Below, piece after piece: positions 18,270 to 27,080 of a stretch of DNA of 64,000 bases. The stretch is from the NCBI GenBank assembly GCA_018240465.1, contig JAFEFS010000071.1, positions 1 through 64,000 of the forward strand, given 5' to 3'. Both the position numbers and the translations under genes were made by a program. The stretch is from Pseudomonadota bacterium. Its GTDB lineage: Bacteria; Pseudomonadota; Gammaproteobacteria; Xanthomonadales; Rhodanobacteraceae. The notes below the pieces were generated by a model. The model was not told the origin of the DNA, searched no databases, and was given only the letters and a program-made list of their open reading frames with translations. Numbering within the stretch: the first letter of the stretch is position 1; every line of letters begins with the position of its first letter.

Positions 18270-19124
18270 TCAATTCGCTGTCGCGAGCGACTTCAGATAA
18301 ATCGGCGCAAGCGGCTCGCTCTGCATGATCTCGATCAGGTGTTCCTTGGCCAGTTCGAGCATGGCGAGAAAGGTGACGACAATGCCGATGCGGCCTTCCT
18401 CGGCCTTGAACAGTGTCGCGAATCCGTGGAATGCGCCGTCGCCGAGTGCGCTGAGCACGTCGCTCATGCGGTTGCGCACCGACAGCGCCTCGCGGCGGAT
18501 CTCGTGATGGCCCTTCAGTTCCGCGCGGGTCAGCACGTCTTTCAACGCGAGCAGCAGTTCGCGCATATCCACCGGCGGCGGCACACGCACCACGGCCTTG
18601 TCGGGCACGTGCGCGTGCACGACGGCAAAGTCGCGGTCCGCGCGCGGCATCGTTTCGATGTCCTCGGCGGCTTTCTTGAAGCGCTCGTACTCCTGCAACC
18701 GGCGCACGAGGTCGGCGCGTGGATCGTCCTCGACGCCTTCCTCTGCCGGCGGCCGCGGCAGCAGCAGGCGCGACTTGATCTCGGCGAGGATCGCGGCCAT
18801 GACCAGGTACTCGGCGGCGAGTTCCAGGCGCAGGTCTTTCATCAACTCGATGTAGTCGATGTATTGGCGCGTGATCTCGGCGATCGGGATGTCGAGGATG
18901 TCGAGATTCTGCCGGCGGATCAGGTACAGCAGCAGGTCCAGCGGCCCTTCGAACGCTTCGAGGATGACTTCGAGCGCGTCGGGAGGGATGTACAGGTCCT
19001 GCGGCATCTGCAGCACCGGCTCGCCGCGCACGATCGCCAGCGGCATTTCCTGCTGCTGCGGAACCTGCGGGAACGGACTGGCCTGTTCGCCGTCGCCGGT
19101 CGCGGCGGCGTTTTGCGTGTTCAT
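18270..19124 (-). CDS. scpA: Segregation and condensation protein A
   Basis: A 284-residue ScpA kleisin. The N-terminal SMC-neck-binding region contains FEGPLDLLLYLIRRQNLDILDIPIAEIT-type family sequence (about residues 59-86), and the C-terminal winged helix has RIGIVVTFLAMLELAKE. It bridges SMC heads and ScpB. The start at 19124 (MNTQNAAATG) is preferred because the frame upstream of it, which runs to 20060, is antisense to yciI and bolA and has no family similarity. A glutamine/proline-rich stretch of about 30 residues precedes the conserved domain. Confidence 0.93.
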   Translation of the reverse strand: MNTQNAAATGDGEQASPFPQVPQQQEMPLAIVRGEPVLQMPQDLYIPPDALEVILEAFEGPLDLLLYLIRRQNLDILDIPIAEITRQYIDYIELMKDLRLELAAEYLVMAAILAEIKSRLLLPRPPAEEGVEDDPRADLVRRLQEYERFKKAAEDIETMPRADRDFAVVHAHVPDKAVVRVPPPVDMRELLLALKDVLTRAELKGHHEIRREALSVRNRMSDVLSALGDGAFHGFATLFKAEEGRIGIVVTFLAMLELAKEHLIEIMQSEPLAPIYLKSLATAN

Positions 19125-19508
19125 GTGCGCGATTCGGTCATGCGTGGTTGCCGCGTCCGGCGCGGCCCCCCAAGGACAAAGCGTTGTGCATACGCCAAAG
19201 TATAGAAATACAAAAGTACATACCTGCGCACCGCTGCGGCAACGTGTGGAACTGCGGCATGGCGGATACGCGGATGATGTCCCGGTCGCAACGGCCGATT
19301 CGCATCGGGCGTGCGCGAGAGGCGATTCCCAAGAGAACTGCGCGGGCGGGTCCTGGCTGCATCGCGGATCGCGACGCCTGCGGGCTGGCCTGCGCTTTGG
19401 ATGACAGATTACGGGGATTGGCGGCGTCTGTCCAGAGCCGGGGGCCGCGCGGTCCACGGCGGCGGCATAAGGTATCATTTCGAATTCATACCGATGAGAC
19501 CCCGACCG
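19125..19508. other. Intergenic region between divergent scpA and yciI
   Basis: This 384-base region holds no supported gene. An AT-rich patch at 19198-19225 is the best candidate for the scpA promoter. GGTATCATTT near 19481-19490 could be a -10 region for yciI-bolA. I see no repeat or RNA gene in it. Confidence 0.5.
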
Positions 19509-19808
19509 ATGTGGTATGCCATCATCGCAACCGATCATTCCGACACCCTGCAGAAACGGCTCGCCGCGCGGCCGGCCCATGTGGCGCGGCTGCAGGATTT
19601 GCAGAGTGCGGGCCGTCTGCTGCTGGCCGGGCCGTTTCCGGCCATCGACAGCGAGGACCCGGGCCCGGCCGGATTCAGCGGCAGCCTGATCATCGCCGAG
19701 TTTGCCGACCTGGCCGCGGCCCGGGCCTGGGCTGGCGCCGATCCGTACGTCACCGCCGGCGTCTACCGCGACGTGGACGTGCGGCCGTTCCGCAAGACGC
19801 TGCCGTGA
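19509..19808 (+). CDS. yciI: YciI-family protein
   Basis: A 99-residue protein that aligns by eye along its whole length with E. coli YciI (98 residues): [40 protein letters not shown] and GSLIIAEF all correspond. The family has a ferredoxin-like fold with a conserved His/Asp pair (H28 here in ARPAH and the Asp in AIDSED) and no firmly assigned reaction in most members. The ATG at 19509 gives the canonical family length; an ATG at 19494 adds five residues. The stop overlaps the bolA GTG start as GTGA. Confidence 0.93.
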   Translation: MWYAIIATDHSDTLQKRLAARPAHVARLQDLQSAGRLLLAGPFPAIDSEDPGPAGFSGSLIIAEFADLAAARAWAGADPYVTAGVYRDVDVRPFRKTLP

Positions 19809-20095
19809 CCACCGCCGTCGAGCTCGGCCCCGCGCGCATCGCGCGCATGCGCGCGCTGCTCGTTGCCGGACTGGCGCCGGTGCAAGTCGACATCGTCGAC
19901 GAGAGCCACAAGCACGCGGGCCATGCCGGCGCGCGCGACGGGCGCGGACACTTCCGCGTGCGCATCGTCGCCGCGGCGTTCGCCGGCCTTGCGCAGGTGC
20001 GGCGGCACCAGCGCGTCTACGCCGCGCTCGGCACGATGATGCAGACCGACATCCACGCACTGGCGCTGGAGACGCGCGCGCCGGACGAGCTTTGA
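19805..20095 (+). CDS. bolA: BolA-family protein
   Basis: A 96-residue BolA homologue with the hallmark [12 protein letters not shown] (residues about 31-42) and the following [26 protein letters not shown] helix region, split here by family-typical residues. BolA proteins bind monothiol glutaredoxins through a shared Fe-S cluster and influence iron handling and cell shape. The start is GTG at 19805, overlapping the yciI stop as GTGA; no in-frame ATG fits. A yciI-bolA pair is common in gammaproteobacteria. Confidence 0.93.
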   Translation: MTTAVELGPARIARMRALLVAGLAPVQVDIVDESHKHAGHAGARDGRGHFRVRIVAAAFAGLAQVRRHQRVYAALGTMMQTDIHALALETRAPDEL

Positions 20096-20106
20096 GCGTG
20101 GAATCC

Positions 20107-20157
20107 GGTCATTCCGGCCGCCCGCAACCGGCGAACGACCGCGGGCCGGAATGACGA
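20107..20157. repeat. REP-like inverted repeat
   Basis: GTCATTCCGGCC at 20108 and GGCCGGAATGAC ending at 20155 form a long hairpin between bolA and the PpiC gene. It is one of at least seven similar GTCATTCC...GGAATGAC elements in this region. Confidence 0.75.
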
Positions 20158-20187
20158 CAGACAACATTTCCTTGCGAGGGACCCTTC

Positions 20188-21078
20188 ATGCGTAAAATCC
20201 TTTCCATCTCCGTTTGTCTCGCACTGGCCGCGTGTTCCGGCGGCAGTACCGGTGACCAGCGCATCGTGCAATTGCCGGCGAACCTGCCGGTGGCGGAAAC
20301 GGTCAACGGTACGCCGGTACCGCAGGAGCTCGTCGATGCGTTCGTCCGTGTCAAGGCGGCCAAGGCCGACATGAGCAATCCCGAGCAACGCGCCGAGATC
20401 CTGCGCGTGCTCGGCGACTACGTATTGCTCGCCGAGCAGGCGCAACGCGACAAGATGCTGGCCGATCCGAAGTTCGCCGCCGAGGTCGAGGTGGCGCGCC
20501 TTTCCGCGCTGGCCAACGGCGCGATGATCCGCCTGCAGCAGCAGACGCCGATTTCCGACGATGCGCTCAAGGCCGAGTACGAGGCGAAGGTAGCGCGCAT
20601 GGGCAAGTCTGAATACGACTTCGGCAACCTGCTGTTCGCGAGCGAGGACGAGGCGCTCAAGGCGGCCGGGGAATTGACTACCGGCAAGCCGTTCGCCCAG
20701 GTTTACGACGAGTGGAAAGGCAAGGCGGCGCAGTCCAAGGTGTTTTCGCATATTCCCGCCGGCCAGTTGCCGGAGCCGCTCGCGCAGGCGCTGGCGCAGA
20801 TGAAGGTCGGCGATTTCTCGCGCACGCCGGTAAAGACCCAGTTCGGCTGGCACGTGTTCCACCTGGATGCGATCAACCCGGTCACGCCGCCGGAGTTCGA
20901 CAAGGTCAAGGACGAGATCCGGGGCGCCCTGCAGAAGAAGATCGGCGAGGAGCGTCTGGCCAAGCTCAAGCAGCAGGCGAAGATCGAATATCCGGCGGGC
21001 AGTGCGCCGACGGTGGTGAAGCCAGCACCTGCGCCCGCTCAACCGGCGCCCGCTGTGGCACCGGAAAAGAAGGGTTAG
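20188..21078 (+). CDS. PpiC-type peptidylprolyl isomerase lipoprotein
   Basis: A 296-residue protein with a lipoprotein signal (MRKILSISVCLALAAC, lipid-modified C16). A helical chaperone-like N-terminal region (about 45-130) precedes a parvulin/PpiC domain (about 135-245) with SKVFSHIPAGQLPEPLAQAL and TQFGWHVFHLD, where the FGWH segment is the rotamase core. The C-terminus is Pro/Ala-rich. It probably acts as a periplasmic foldase for exported proteins, similar to PrsA/SurA/EpsD relatives. It stands between REP-like repeats and appears monocistronic. Confidence 0.9.
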   Translation: MRKILSISVCLALAACSGGSTGDQRIVQLPANLPVAETVNGTPVPQELVDAFVRVKAAKADMSNPEQRAEILRVLGDYVLLAEQAQRDKMLADPKFAAEVEVARLSALANGAMIRLQQQTPISDDALKAEYEAKVARMGKSEYDFGNLLFASEDEALKAAGELTTGKPFAQVYDEWKGKAAQSKVFSHIPAGQLPEPLAQALAQMKVGDFSRTPVKTQFGWHVFHLDAINPVTPPEFDKVKDEIRGALQKKIGEERLAKLKQQAKIEYPAGSAPTVVKPAPAPAQPAPAVAPEKKG

Positions 21079-21088
21079 GCTGGGGTCG

Positions 21089-21120
21089 GTCATTCCCGCC
21101 CCGGGGTGCGCGGGAATGAC
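21089..21120. repeat. REP-like inverted repeat
   Basis: GTCATTCCCGC (21089-21099) pairs with GCGGGAATGAC (21110-21120). It lies between the convergent PpiC and queF genes, where it may also help termination. Confidence 0.75.
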
Positions 21121-21136
21121 GAACGAGGAGCAGGCG

Positions 21137-21526
21137 TTACGCCAGCTCGACCTTCGCTGGCGACTTCCAGCCCTTCTTGCGGTGCTCGGCGATGACCGTG
21201 GTGTAGATGCCGCCGCGCACGCCGAATTCCGCGGTCAGGCGCATGAAGCGCGGCTTGGTCGCGCGCACCAGATCGTCGAGGATGCGGTTGGTCACGTCCT
21301 CGTGGAAATGGCCTTCGTCGCGGAAGCTCCAGATGTAGAGCTTGAGCGACTTCAGCTCGACGCAGGTCTTGTCGGCCACGTATTCCAGGCGCATCTCGGC
21401 GAAGTCCGGCTGGCCGGTTTTCGGGCACAGGCAGGTGAACTCGGGGACGCGCATGCGGATGGTATAATCGCGGCCCGGTTGCGGGTTCGCGAAGGTCTCC
21501 AGTTTCTTGCTGGGCTGCGTGGACAT
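21137..21526 (-). CDS. queF: NADPH-dependent 7-cyano-7-deazaguanine reductase (short type)
   Basis: A 129-residue protein, the short type-I QueF (Bacillus-like length), which reduces preQ0 to preQ1 in queuosine synthesis. The thioimide-forming cysteine is in [14 protein letters not shown] (about residue 31-33) and the substrate-binding [10 protein letters not shown] follows. The downstream [13 protein letters not shown] carries the conserved His/Glu/Asp residues. The start at 21526 (MSTQPSKK) is preceded by AGGAG on the minus strand. No queC, queD or queE neighbour is in the window. Confidence 0.96.
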   Translation of the reverse strand: MSTQPSKKLETFANPQPGRDYTIRMRVPEFTCLCPKTGQPDFAEMRLEYVADKTCVELKSLKLYIWSFRDEGHFHEDVTNRILDDLVRATKPRFMRLTAEFGVRGGIYTTVIAEHRKKGWKSPAKVELA

Positions 21527-21552
21527 GGGCCGTGACTCCTGAATTTCTTGCT

Positions 21553-21578
21553 GTCGTTCCGGCTTTTGCGGGAACGAC
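21553..21578. repeat. REP-like inverted repeat, diverged
   Basis: GTCGTTCC (21553-21560) pairs with GGAACGAC (21571-21578) in the gap between divergent queF and smc. Confidence 0.6.
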
Positions 21579-21667
21579 GGCCTCGTACGTGGGGCGCGCA
21601 CCTTAGCGCATGCCCTTGCGCCAGACAACGTGGGCAGCTTCTGCGGCCCCGAATGGAACGGAAACTA

Positions 21668-24600
21668 GTGCGCCTTACCACGATCAAGCTCTCCGGATTC
21701 AAGTCCTTCGTCGATCCGACCATCCTGCACCTGCCCACGAACATGACCGGCATCGTCGGTCCGAACGGCTGCGGCAAGTCCAACATCATCGACGCGATCC
21801 GCTGGGTCATGGGCGAAAGCGCGGCCAGCCGCCTGCGTGGCGACGCGCTGAGCGACGTGATCTTCTCCGGGTCCACCGGGCGCAAGCCGGTCGGCGCGGC
21901 GCAGGTCGAACTGATCTTCGACAACTCCGATGGCCTCGTCGTCGGCGAGTATGCCAAGTACAACGAGATCTCGGTCAAGCGCGTAGCCAGCCGCGACGGC
22001 CAGTCGCAGTATTTCCTCAACGGCGCGCGTTGCCGCCGCCGCGATATCACCGACCTGTTCCTCGGCACGGGCCTGGGCGCGCGCAGCTACTCGATCATCG
22101 AGCAGGGCATGATCTCCGAGATCATCTCCGCGCATCCCGATGAGTTGCGTGGCCATCTCGAGGAGGCTGCCGGCATCTCGAAGTACAAGGAGCGGCGCAA
22201 GGAAACCGAGAGCCGCATCAAGTCGACGCGCGAGAACCTCGAACGTCTCAACGACGTGCGCGAGGAAGTCGACAAGCAGCTCGAGCACCTGAACCGCCAG
22301 GCCAAGGCTGCGGCGCGCTGGCAGGAATTGAAAGCCGAGCAGGCGAAGAAGGAAGCCGAACTGCGCGGCCTGCACTACCGCGCGATCGCGACCGAGCTCG
22401 AAGGCCACGGCGACGCGCTGCGCGAGGCCGAGACCGGCATCGAGAAGCTGGTCGCCGATCAGCGCGGGGTGGAAGCGCAACTGGAAACACTGCGCGAAAC
22501 GCATCAAGGCGCGACCGATCACCTGAATGGCGTGCAGGCCGAGGTGTACCGCGTTGGTGGCGACATCGCGCGCGTCGAGCAGCAGATCCAGCACAACAGG
22601 GAACTCGGCGAGCGCCTCGAACGCGCCCGCGTCGAAACCGAAAGCGCCTACGCCGAACTCGGCGAGCACATCGCCGCCGACCGCGAGCAGATCGAGACGC
22701 TGCGTACTTCGCTGCTCGATGGCGAACCGAAACTCGAAGCGCTGCGCGAAGCGGCCGAACAGACTGCCGAGGCCCAGCAGTCTTCCGAGGCCGCGCTTGC
22801 GCAGTGGCAGTCGCAGTGGGACGAACATTCCAAGGCCAGCGCCGACTCCGGCCAGGCGGCCGAGGTCGAACGCACGCGCCTGGACTACCTCGACCGCCAA
22901 TCGATGGAAGCCGGTCGCCGCCTCGAAGCGCTGCGCGCGGAGAAACAGGCCGCCGATTTCGCCACCCTGAGCGAAGCCGCCGAGAAGCTTGGCCGGGACC
23001 ACGACGAACACAAGGAAAAAGTCGAAACCTTTACCGCGATGCTCGACGAGCGCAAGGCGAAGCACGAAGAACTCGCCGGTGAGGAGCATCAGGCCAGCGC
23101 CTGGCTCAGCGAAGGCCGCACCTCGCTGCAGACCATGCGTGGGCGTCTCGCCTCGCTCGAGGCCTTGCAGCATGCGGCGCTCGGCCAGGAGAAGTCGCCG
23201 GCGCACGAGTGGCTCGAACGCCTCGGCCTCGACAAGGCACCGCGCCTCGGCGAAGCGCTCGATGTCGAAGCAGGTTGGGAAAACGCGGTCGAGACCGTGT
23301 TGTCCGGCCTGTTCGACGGCGTGCTCGTCGATGCGCCGTTCGATTTCCTCGGCGAACTCGCGCAGGCGAGCAAGGCCGACATCGCGCTGGTCTCGGCGGA
23401 GCGGGGCGGTGCTGCGCGCGCCGGCACGCTGGCCGCGCATGTGACGGGGCCGGTTGCCGCGCTGCATATTCTCGACAGCATCTACACCGCCGACTCGCTC
23501 GATGCGGCGCGCACGCGTGCCGCCGGGCTCGCCGCGCACGAGTCCGTCATCACGCCGGCAGGCGAATGGCTGGGCGCGGGCTTTGCGCGCGTGCGCCGGC
23601 GCGGCGATGCGCAGGCGGGCGTGATCGCGCGCGAGAAGGAAATCCATGCGCTCAAGGATGAGATCGCCGCGTCCGAGCAACGCATCGCCACGCTCGGCTC
23701 GCGTTTCGAGGAACTCAAGTCGCAGCGCGCCGATGCCGAGCGCGCGCGCGACGATGCGCAGCGCGAGCTCTACGTCGCGCACCGCCGCGTCGCCGAACTC
23801 GCCGGTGCCTTGCAAAGCCATCGCGGCAAGCTCGAAACCGCGCAGGCGCGCATCGCGCGTGTCGACGGCGAAATCGGCGAGCTCGAAGCCAGGCTTGCGG
23901 CCGACGACACGGCTACGCGCGAAGCGCGCGCCCGCCTCGAGGAAGCCGTATCGCGCATGGGCGACCAGGAGCAGCGTCGCCAGCATCTCGACGGCGAGCG
24001 TCGGCGCCTGCTCGAGGCACGCGAGGAAGCGCGCATGAACGCGCGCGAGGCTTCCGAACAAACGCACCGCCTCGCGCTCGATATCGAATCCAAGCGCACC
24101 AATGTGGCCGCGCTGGAACAGGCGCTGCTGCGCATGAGCAGCCAGCTCGCCCAGCTCGAATCGCGCAAAACGGAAATCGCGCAACAACTCGCCTCGGGGC
24201 AGACGCCGCTGGCCGACCTCGAATCCGAACGCCGGATCTATCTCGACCAGCGCCTGTTGATCGACAAGCAACTCGTCGAAGCGCGCCGCGCGCTGGAAAC
24301 GCACGACCACGAATTCCGCGGTCACGAACAGGAGCGCCACCGCATCGAGCACCTGCTGCAGCAGGCGCGCGAGGCGCTGTCGGAAAAACGCCTCGCCGAG
24401 CACGGCCTGAAGATGCGTGCGCAGCAATTGCAGGAGGCGATCGTCGCCGCCGGCCACGAGTTCAGCGCGCTGATCGAATCGTTGCCGCCTGGCGCCGACC
24501 ACGAGGAATGGCAGCGCGATATCGGCGAGCTCGACGCGAAGATCAAGCGCCTCGAACCGGTCAACCTCGCCGCGATCTCCGAGTACGAGGAACAGTCGCA

Positions 24601-25168
24601 GCGCAAGACCTACCTCGATTCGCAACTGACCGACCTGAATACCGCGCTGGAAACACTGGAAACCGCGATCCGCAAGATCGATACGGAAACCCGGGCGCGC
24701 TTCAAGGAAACCTTCGATCGCGTCAATGCCGGCCTGCAGGAACTGTTCCCGCGCCTGTTCGGCGGCGGTCAGGCCTACCTCGAGCTGACTGGCGACAACG
24801 TGCTCGATGCCGGCGTTGCGATCATGGCGCGCCCGCCCGGCAAGCGCGTGACCAGCATCTCGCTGCTTTCCGGCGGCGAGAAGGCGATGAGCGCGGTGGC
24901 GCTCGTGTTCTCGATCTTCCGTTTGAATCCCGCCCCGTTCTGCCTGCTCGACGAGGTCGACGCGCCGCTGGACGAAGCCAACGTCGGCCGCTTCTCCAAT
25001 CTCGTGCGTGAGATGAGCGAGAACGTGCAGTTCCTGTTCGTCACCCACAACAAGGCGACGATGGAAGTCGCGCAGCAGCTCTGCGGCGTCACCATGCGTG
25101 AACCGGGCGTGTCGCGCCTGGTTCAAGTAGACTTGGCCGAGGCGGCAAAACTGGCGGGCGCGGCGTGA
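21668..25168 (+). CDS. smc: Chromosome segregation protein SMC
   Basis: A 1166-residue SMC ATPase from the GTG at 21668 (MRLTTIKLSGFKSFVDP, the typical xanthomonad N-terminus). An ATG at 21653 would add five residues. Walker A is GPNGCGKS at 31-38. Two long coiled coils flank a hinge in the middle third. The ABC signature LSGGEKA begins at 1067 and Walker B is CLLDEVDAPLDEANV (near 1092). It forms the condensin ring with ScpA and ScpB, whose genes lie 2.5 kb upstream on the other strand. zipA follows 78 bases after its stop. A full-length antisense frame of about 1198 codons is an artefact of Glu/Leu/Arg-rich coiled-coil codons. Confidence 0.97.
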   Translation: MRLTTIKLSGFKSFVDPTILHLPTNMTGIVGPNGCGKSNIIDAIRWVMGESAASRLRGDALSDVIFSGSTGRKPVGAAQVELIFDNSDGLVVGEYAKYNEISVKRVASRDGQSQYFLNGARCRRRDITDLFLGTGLGARSYSIIEQGMISEIISAHPDELRGHLEEAAGISKYKERRKETESRIKSTRENLERLNDVREEVDKQLEHLNRQAKAAARWQELKAEQAKKEAELRGLHYRAIATELEGHGDALREAETGIEKLVADQRGVEAQLETLRETHQGATDHLNGVQAEVYRVGGDIARVEQQIQHNRELGERLERARVETESAYAELGEHIAADREQIETLRTSLLDGEPKLEALREAAEQTAEAQQSSEAALAQWQSQWDEHSKASADSGQAAEVERTRLDYLDRQSMEAGRRLEALRAEKQAADFATLSEAAEKLGRDHDEHKEKVETFTAMLDERKAKHEELAGEEHQASAWLSEGRTSLQTMRGRLASLEALQHAALGQEKSPAHEWLERLGLDKAPRLGEALDVEAGWENAVETVLSGLFDGVLVDAPFDFLGELAQASKADIALVSAERGGAARAGTLAAHVTGPVAALHILDSIYTADSLDAARTRAAGLAAHESVITPAGEWLGAGFARVRRRGDAQAGVIAREKEIHALKDEIAASEQRIATLGSRFEELKSQRADAERARDDAQRELYVAHRRVAELAGALQSHRGKLETAQARIARVDGEIGELEARLAADDTATREARARLEEAVSRMGDQEQRRQHLDGERRRLLEAREEARMNAREASEQTHRLALDIESKRTNVAALEQALLRMSSQLAQLESRKTEIAQQLASGQTPLADLESERRIYLDQRLLIDKQLVEARRALETHDHEFRGHEQERHRIEHLLQQAREALSEKRLAEHGLKMRAQQLQEAIVAAGHEFSALIESLPPGADHEEWQRDIGELDAKIKRLEPVNLAAISEYEEQSQRKTYLDSQLTDLNTALETLETAIRKIDTETRARFKETFDRVNAGLQELFPRLFGGGQAYLELTGDNVLDAGVAIMARPPGKRVTSISLLSGGEKAMSAVALVFSIFRLNPAPFCLLDEVDAPLDEANVGRFSNLVREMSENVQFLFVTHNKATMEVAQQLCGVTMREPGVSRLVQVDLAEAAKLAGAA

Positions 25169-25187
25169 TTTGCAGCTGTGCTCTTGA

Positions 25188-25216
25188 TCGTTATTCCGGC
25201 TTTCGCCGGAATGATG
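25188..25216. repeat. REP-like inverted repeat between smc and zipA
   Basis: ATTCCGGC (25193-25200) pairs with GCCGGAAT (25205-25212) around a TTTC loop. Confidence 0.7.
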
Positions 25217-25246
25217 GCGTAAGACAAAAGACCCGGAGTTGCCGGA

Positions 25247-26011
25247 ATGGACCCAACCCAACTACGCATCATCCTCGTCCTCGCCGGCATCGCCGTGCTC
25301 GCGCTGATCTATTTCTTCGGCCGCCCGCGCAAGCCGGGGCAGGGCCGGCGCAAACCCGGGCAGAGCGTCGATGGCGAGCGCCTCGAACCGTCGCTGGGTG
25401 AGATACCCGATCCCGATGCCGTGCCGGCCCAGGGCGAACTCGAAGTCGGCATCCAGAGCGAACTCGACAAGCTCGGCGCCGCGATCTCGGGTGGCCGCGT
25501 CGGCGCGCCCACGCCCGTACCGCCCGCACGCAAGGGCCCGCTGCCGGGCGTGCGCCCGGAAGGCCAGCCGGTCGAACGCATCGTCACCCTGCACGTCGCC
25601 GCGCGACCGGGCGAGACGATCCACGGCGCCAGCCTGATCGTCGCCGCCGAAAAGGCCGGCCTCCTGTTCGGCGACAAGAACATCTTTCACCGCCTCGTCG
25701 CCGGCCGCCCCGAAGCCGGTCCGATCTTCAGCATGGCCAACATGGTCAAGCCCGGCTTCTTCGACATGCGCGGGATCGACAGCCTGCAGACGCCGGGCGT
25801 CACCTTCTTCATGGCGCTGCCGGGCCCCGTGCCTGCGCTCGACGGCTGGGACGCGCTGCTGCCGACCGCGCAACGCATGGCCGAATTGCTCGGCGCCAAC
25901 GTCCTCGACGAGGAACGCAGCGTCCTCGGCCGCCAGCGCATCGCGCATATCCGCGACGAATTGCGCGCCTACGATCGCAAGTACGAGAGTAATCAGATCA
26001 AGTTGCGGTAG
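25247..26011 (+). CDS. zipA: Cell division protein ZipA
   Basis: A 254-residue protein with the ZipA layout: an N-terminal membrane anchor (about 7-25, IILVLAGIAVLALIYFF), a Pro/Gly/Arg-rich linker, and a C-terminal FtsZ-binding domain from about 115 (ERIVTLHVAARPGETIHG, and MVKPGFFDM with the conserved exposed face). It tethers FtsZ filaments to the inner membrane at the septum. CGGAG at about 25233 precedes the ATG. smc-zipA is the normal gammaproteobacterial order; ligA, which usually follows, is absent here. Confidence 0.94.
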   Translation: MDPTQLRIILVLAGIAVLALIYFFGRPRKPGQGRRKPGQSVDGERLEPSLGEIPDPDAVPAQGELEVGIQSELDKLGAAISGGRVGAPTPVPPARKGPLPGVRPEGQPVERIVTLHVAARPGETIHGASLIVAAEKAGLLFGDKNIFHRLVAGRPEAGPIFSMANMVKPGFFDMRGIDSLQTPGVTFFMALPGPVPALDGWDALLPTAQRMAELLGANVLDEERSVLGRQRIAHIRDELRAYDRKYESNQIKLR

Positions 26012-26021
26012 GACTCACATC

Positions 26022-26450
26022 ATGCTCTCGCTACTTGGAAAGGAACTTAAAGACGACAGCATCATTGAGTTGCTGGAAGACTACGACGTTGATGTCATCT
26101 ACGCGTTCGATCGTTTTCACGAGAACACACCTGACGTCTATTGGGCAGCAATCCGTTCTATCGGCGTCCAGTTTCGCTTCAACGAGCGTCAAGCTCTCTC
26201 GACAATCTTCTGCTATATCGCTGCACGCGACGGCTTCAAAGCTGTGGCGGAGGACGTGGTCGGCGTTCCGATTTACAAGTCATTTCAGCTCGCTGAGCAG
26301 GCTTGTCTGGCCAACGCAGCCGCGTATGAAGCCTCACCAACCAAGTCATGGCTTAAAGTGCTGGGCAAAAGTCATCATGTGCACTACGAATTTGGTGATG
26401 GAGTTCTTTCCTTGGTTACGCTTATGTTGCCCAAAGAGATGAACTCGTAG
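26022..26450 (+). CDS. Unrecognised 142-residue protein, AT-richer than neighbours
   Basis: I do not recognise this gene. It encodes 142 residues with acidic and hydrophobic segments (LGKELKDDSIIELLEDYDVDV near the start, FRFNERQALSTIF in the middle, YEFGDGVLSLVTLMLP at the end) and no signal peptide or membrane segment. It starts 10 bases after the zipA stop and may be translated from the same transcript. Base use is visibly less GC-rich than in every neighbour, suggesting later acquisition. Size, composition and position at the end of an operon resemble small immunity-like or DUF genes of mobile origin, but no function is claimed. ligA is the usual gene at this position. Confidence 0.7.
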   Translation: MLSLLGKELKDDSIIELLEDYDVDVIYAFDRFHENTPDVYWAAIRSIGVQFRFNERQALSTIFCYIAARDGFKAVAEDVVGVPIYKSFQLAEQACLANAAAYEASPTKSWLKVLGKSHHVHYEFGDGVLSLVTLMLPKEMNS

Positions 26451-26586
26451 CGCGTAGGCTGAACTGACAAGCCCAGCATTTCCCGATACGCAAACAAGCT
26501 GGGCTTCGCAGCTCAGGTCCGAGTCACGCAAATGATCCACGTGACGCGGCGTTGAGCGGCCCGCAGGGCCGACTCCAACGCCGCGA

Positions 26587-26616
26587 GTTATTCCGGCGCG
26601 CAGCGTCCGGAATAAC
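26587..26616. repeat. REP-like inverted repeat
   Basis: GTTATTCCGG (26587-26596) pairs with CCGGAATAAC (26607-26616) in the gap between the orphan gene and the phasin gene. Confidence 0.7.
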
Positions 26617-26684
26617 CCCAGTTAGTGTGAATGTTCTAGCCCCGCCCGCTAGCTTCCATTGCATTCCATCAATGAGGCAACACC

Positions 26685-27080
26685 ATGGCTGGCAAGAAGA
26701 CCAAGAACGTCAAGATCGAGATAGCGAATACGCCGGCGGAGCAACTGCGCCGCGTCTGGCTCGCCAGCCTCGGCGCGTTTTCGCTGACGCGCAAGCACGG
26801 CGGCCAATGGTTCGGCCGTTTCGTCGAGGACGGACAGGGTTTTGCCTCGCGCGGCACGCAGTTCGCGCGCGAAACCGTCGCAGACGCGCAGGCGCAGGCG
26901 ACCGGTGTCTTCAGTCCGATCCTGCTGCGCGTCGAGAAGCAGTTCGGCGCCTATGCGCAGGTCGTCGAAAACGGCGTCGGCCGCGTGCTCAACCGTTTCG
27001 GCATTCCGACCAAGCGCGAGATTGAAGACCTCAGCCGCCAGGTCGCCACGCTGACGCGCAAGCTGAAGGCCGCGAAATAA
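26685..27080 (+). CDS. Phasin-family granule-associated protein (PhaF/PhaI type)
   Basis: A 131-residue protein of the polyhydroxyalkanoate granule-associated (poly_granule) family. It shows the N-terminal LRRVWLASLGAFSLTRKHG, an amphipathic helical middle (QFARETVADAQAQATG) and the C-terminal GIPTKREIEDLSRQVATLTRKL, a short heptad-like helix. Such proteins coat PHA granules and help their growth and partitioning. No phaC, phaA or phaB is in the window. A TetR gene of PhaD-like appearance and acyl-CoA genes lie 0.6-3.6 kb downstream, so it may serve a wider neutral-lipid store. Confidence 0.88.
   Translation: MAGKKTKNVKIEIANTPAEQLRRVWLASLGAFSLTRKHGGQWFGRFVEDGQGFASRGTQFARETVADAQAQATGVFSPILLRVEKQFGAYAQVVENGVGRVLNRFGIPTKREIEDLSRQVATLTRKLKAAK

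Noticed and set aside
19125..20060. N-terminal extension of scpA to 20060
   Set aside because: The extension is antisense to yciI and bolA and is Arg/Ala-rich shadow sequence; scpA homology begins after 19124.
21665..25261. Antisense open frame of about 1198 codons covering all of smc
   Set aside because: It mirrors smc codons rich in GAG, CTC, GCG and CGC, which give no stops on the other strand. No family features or ribosome-binding site; smc itself is certain.
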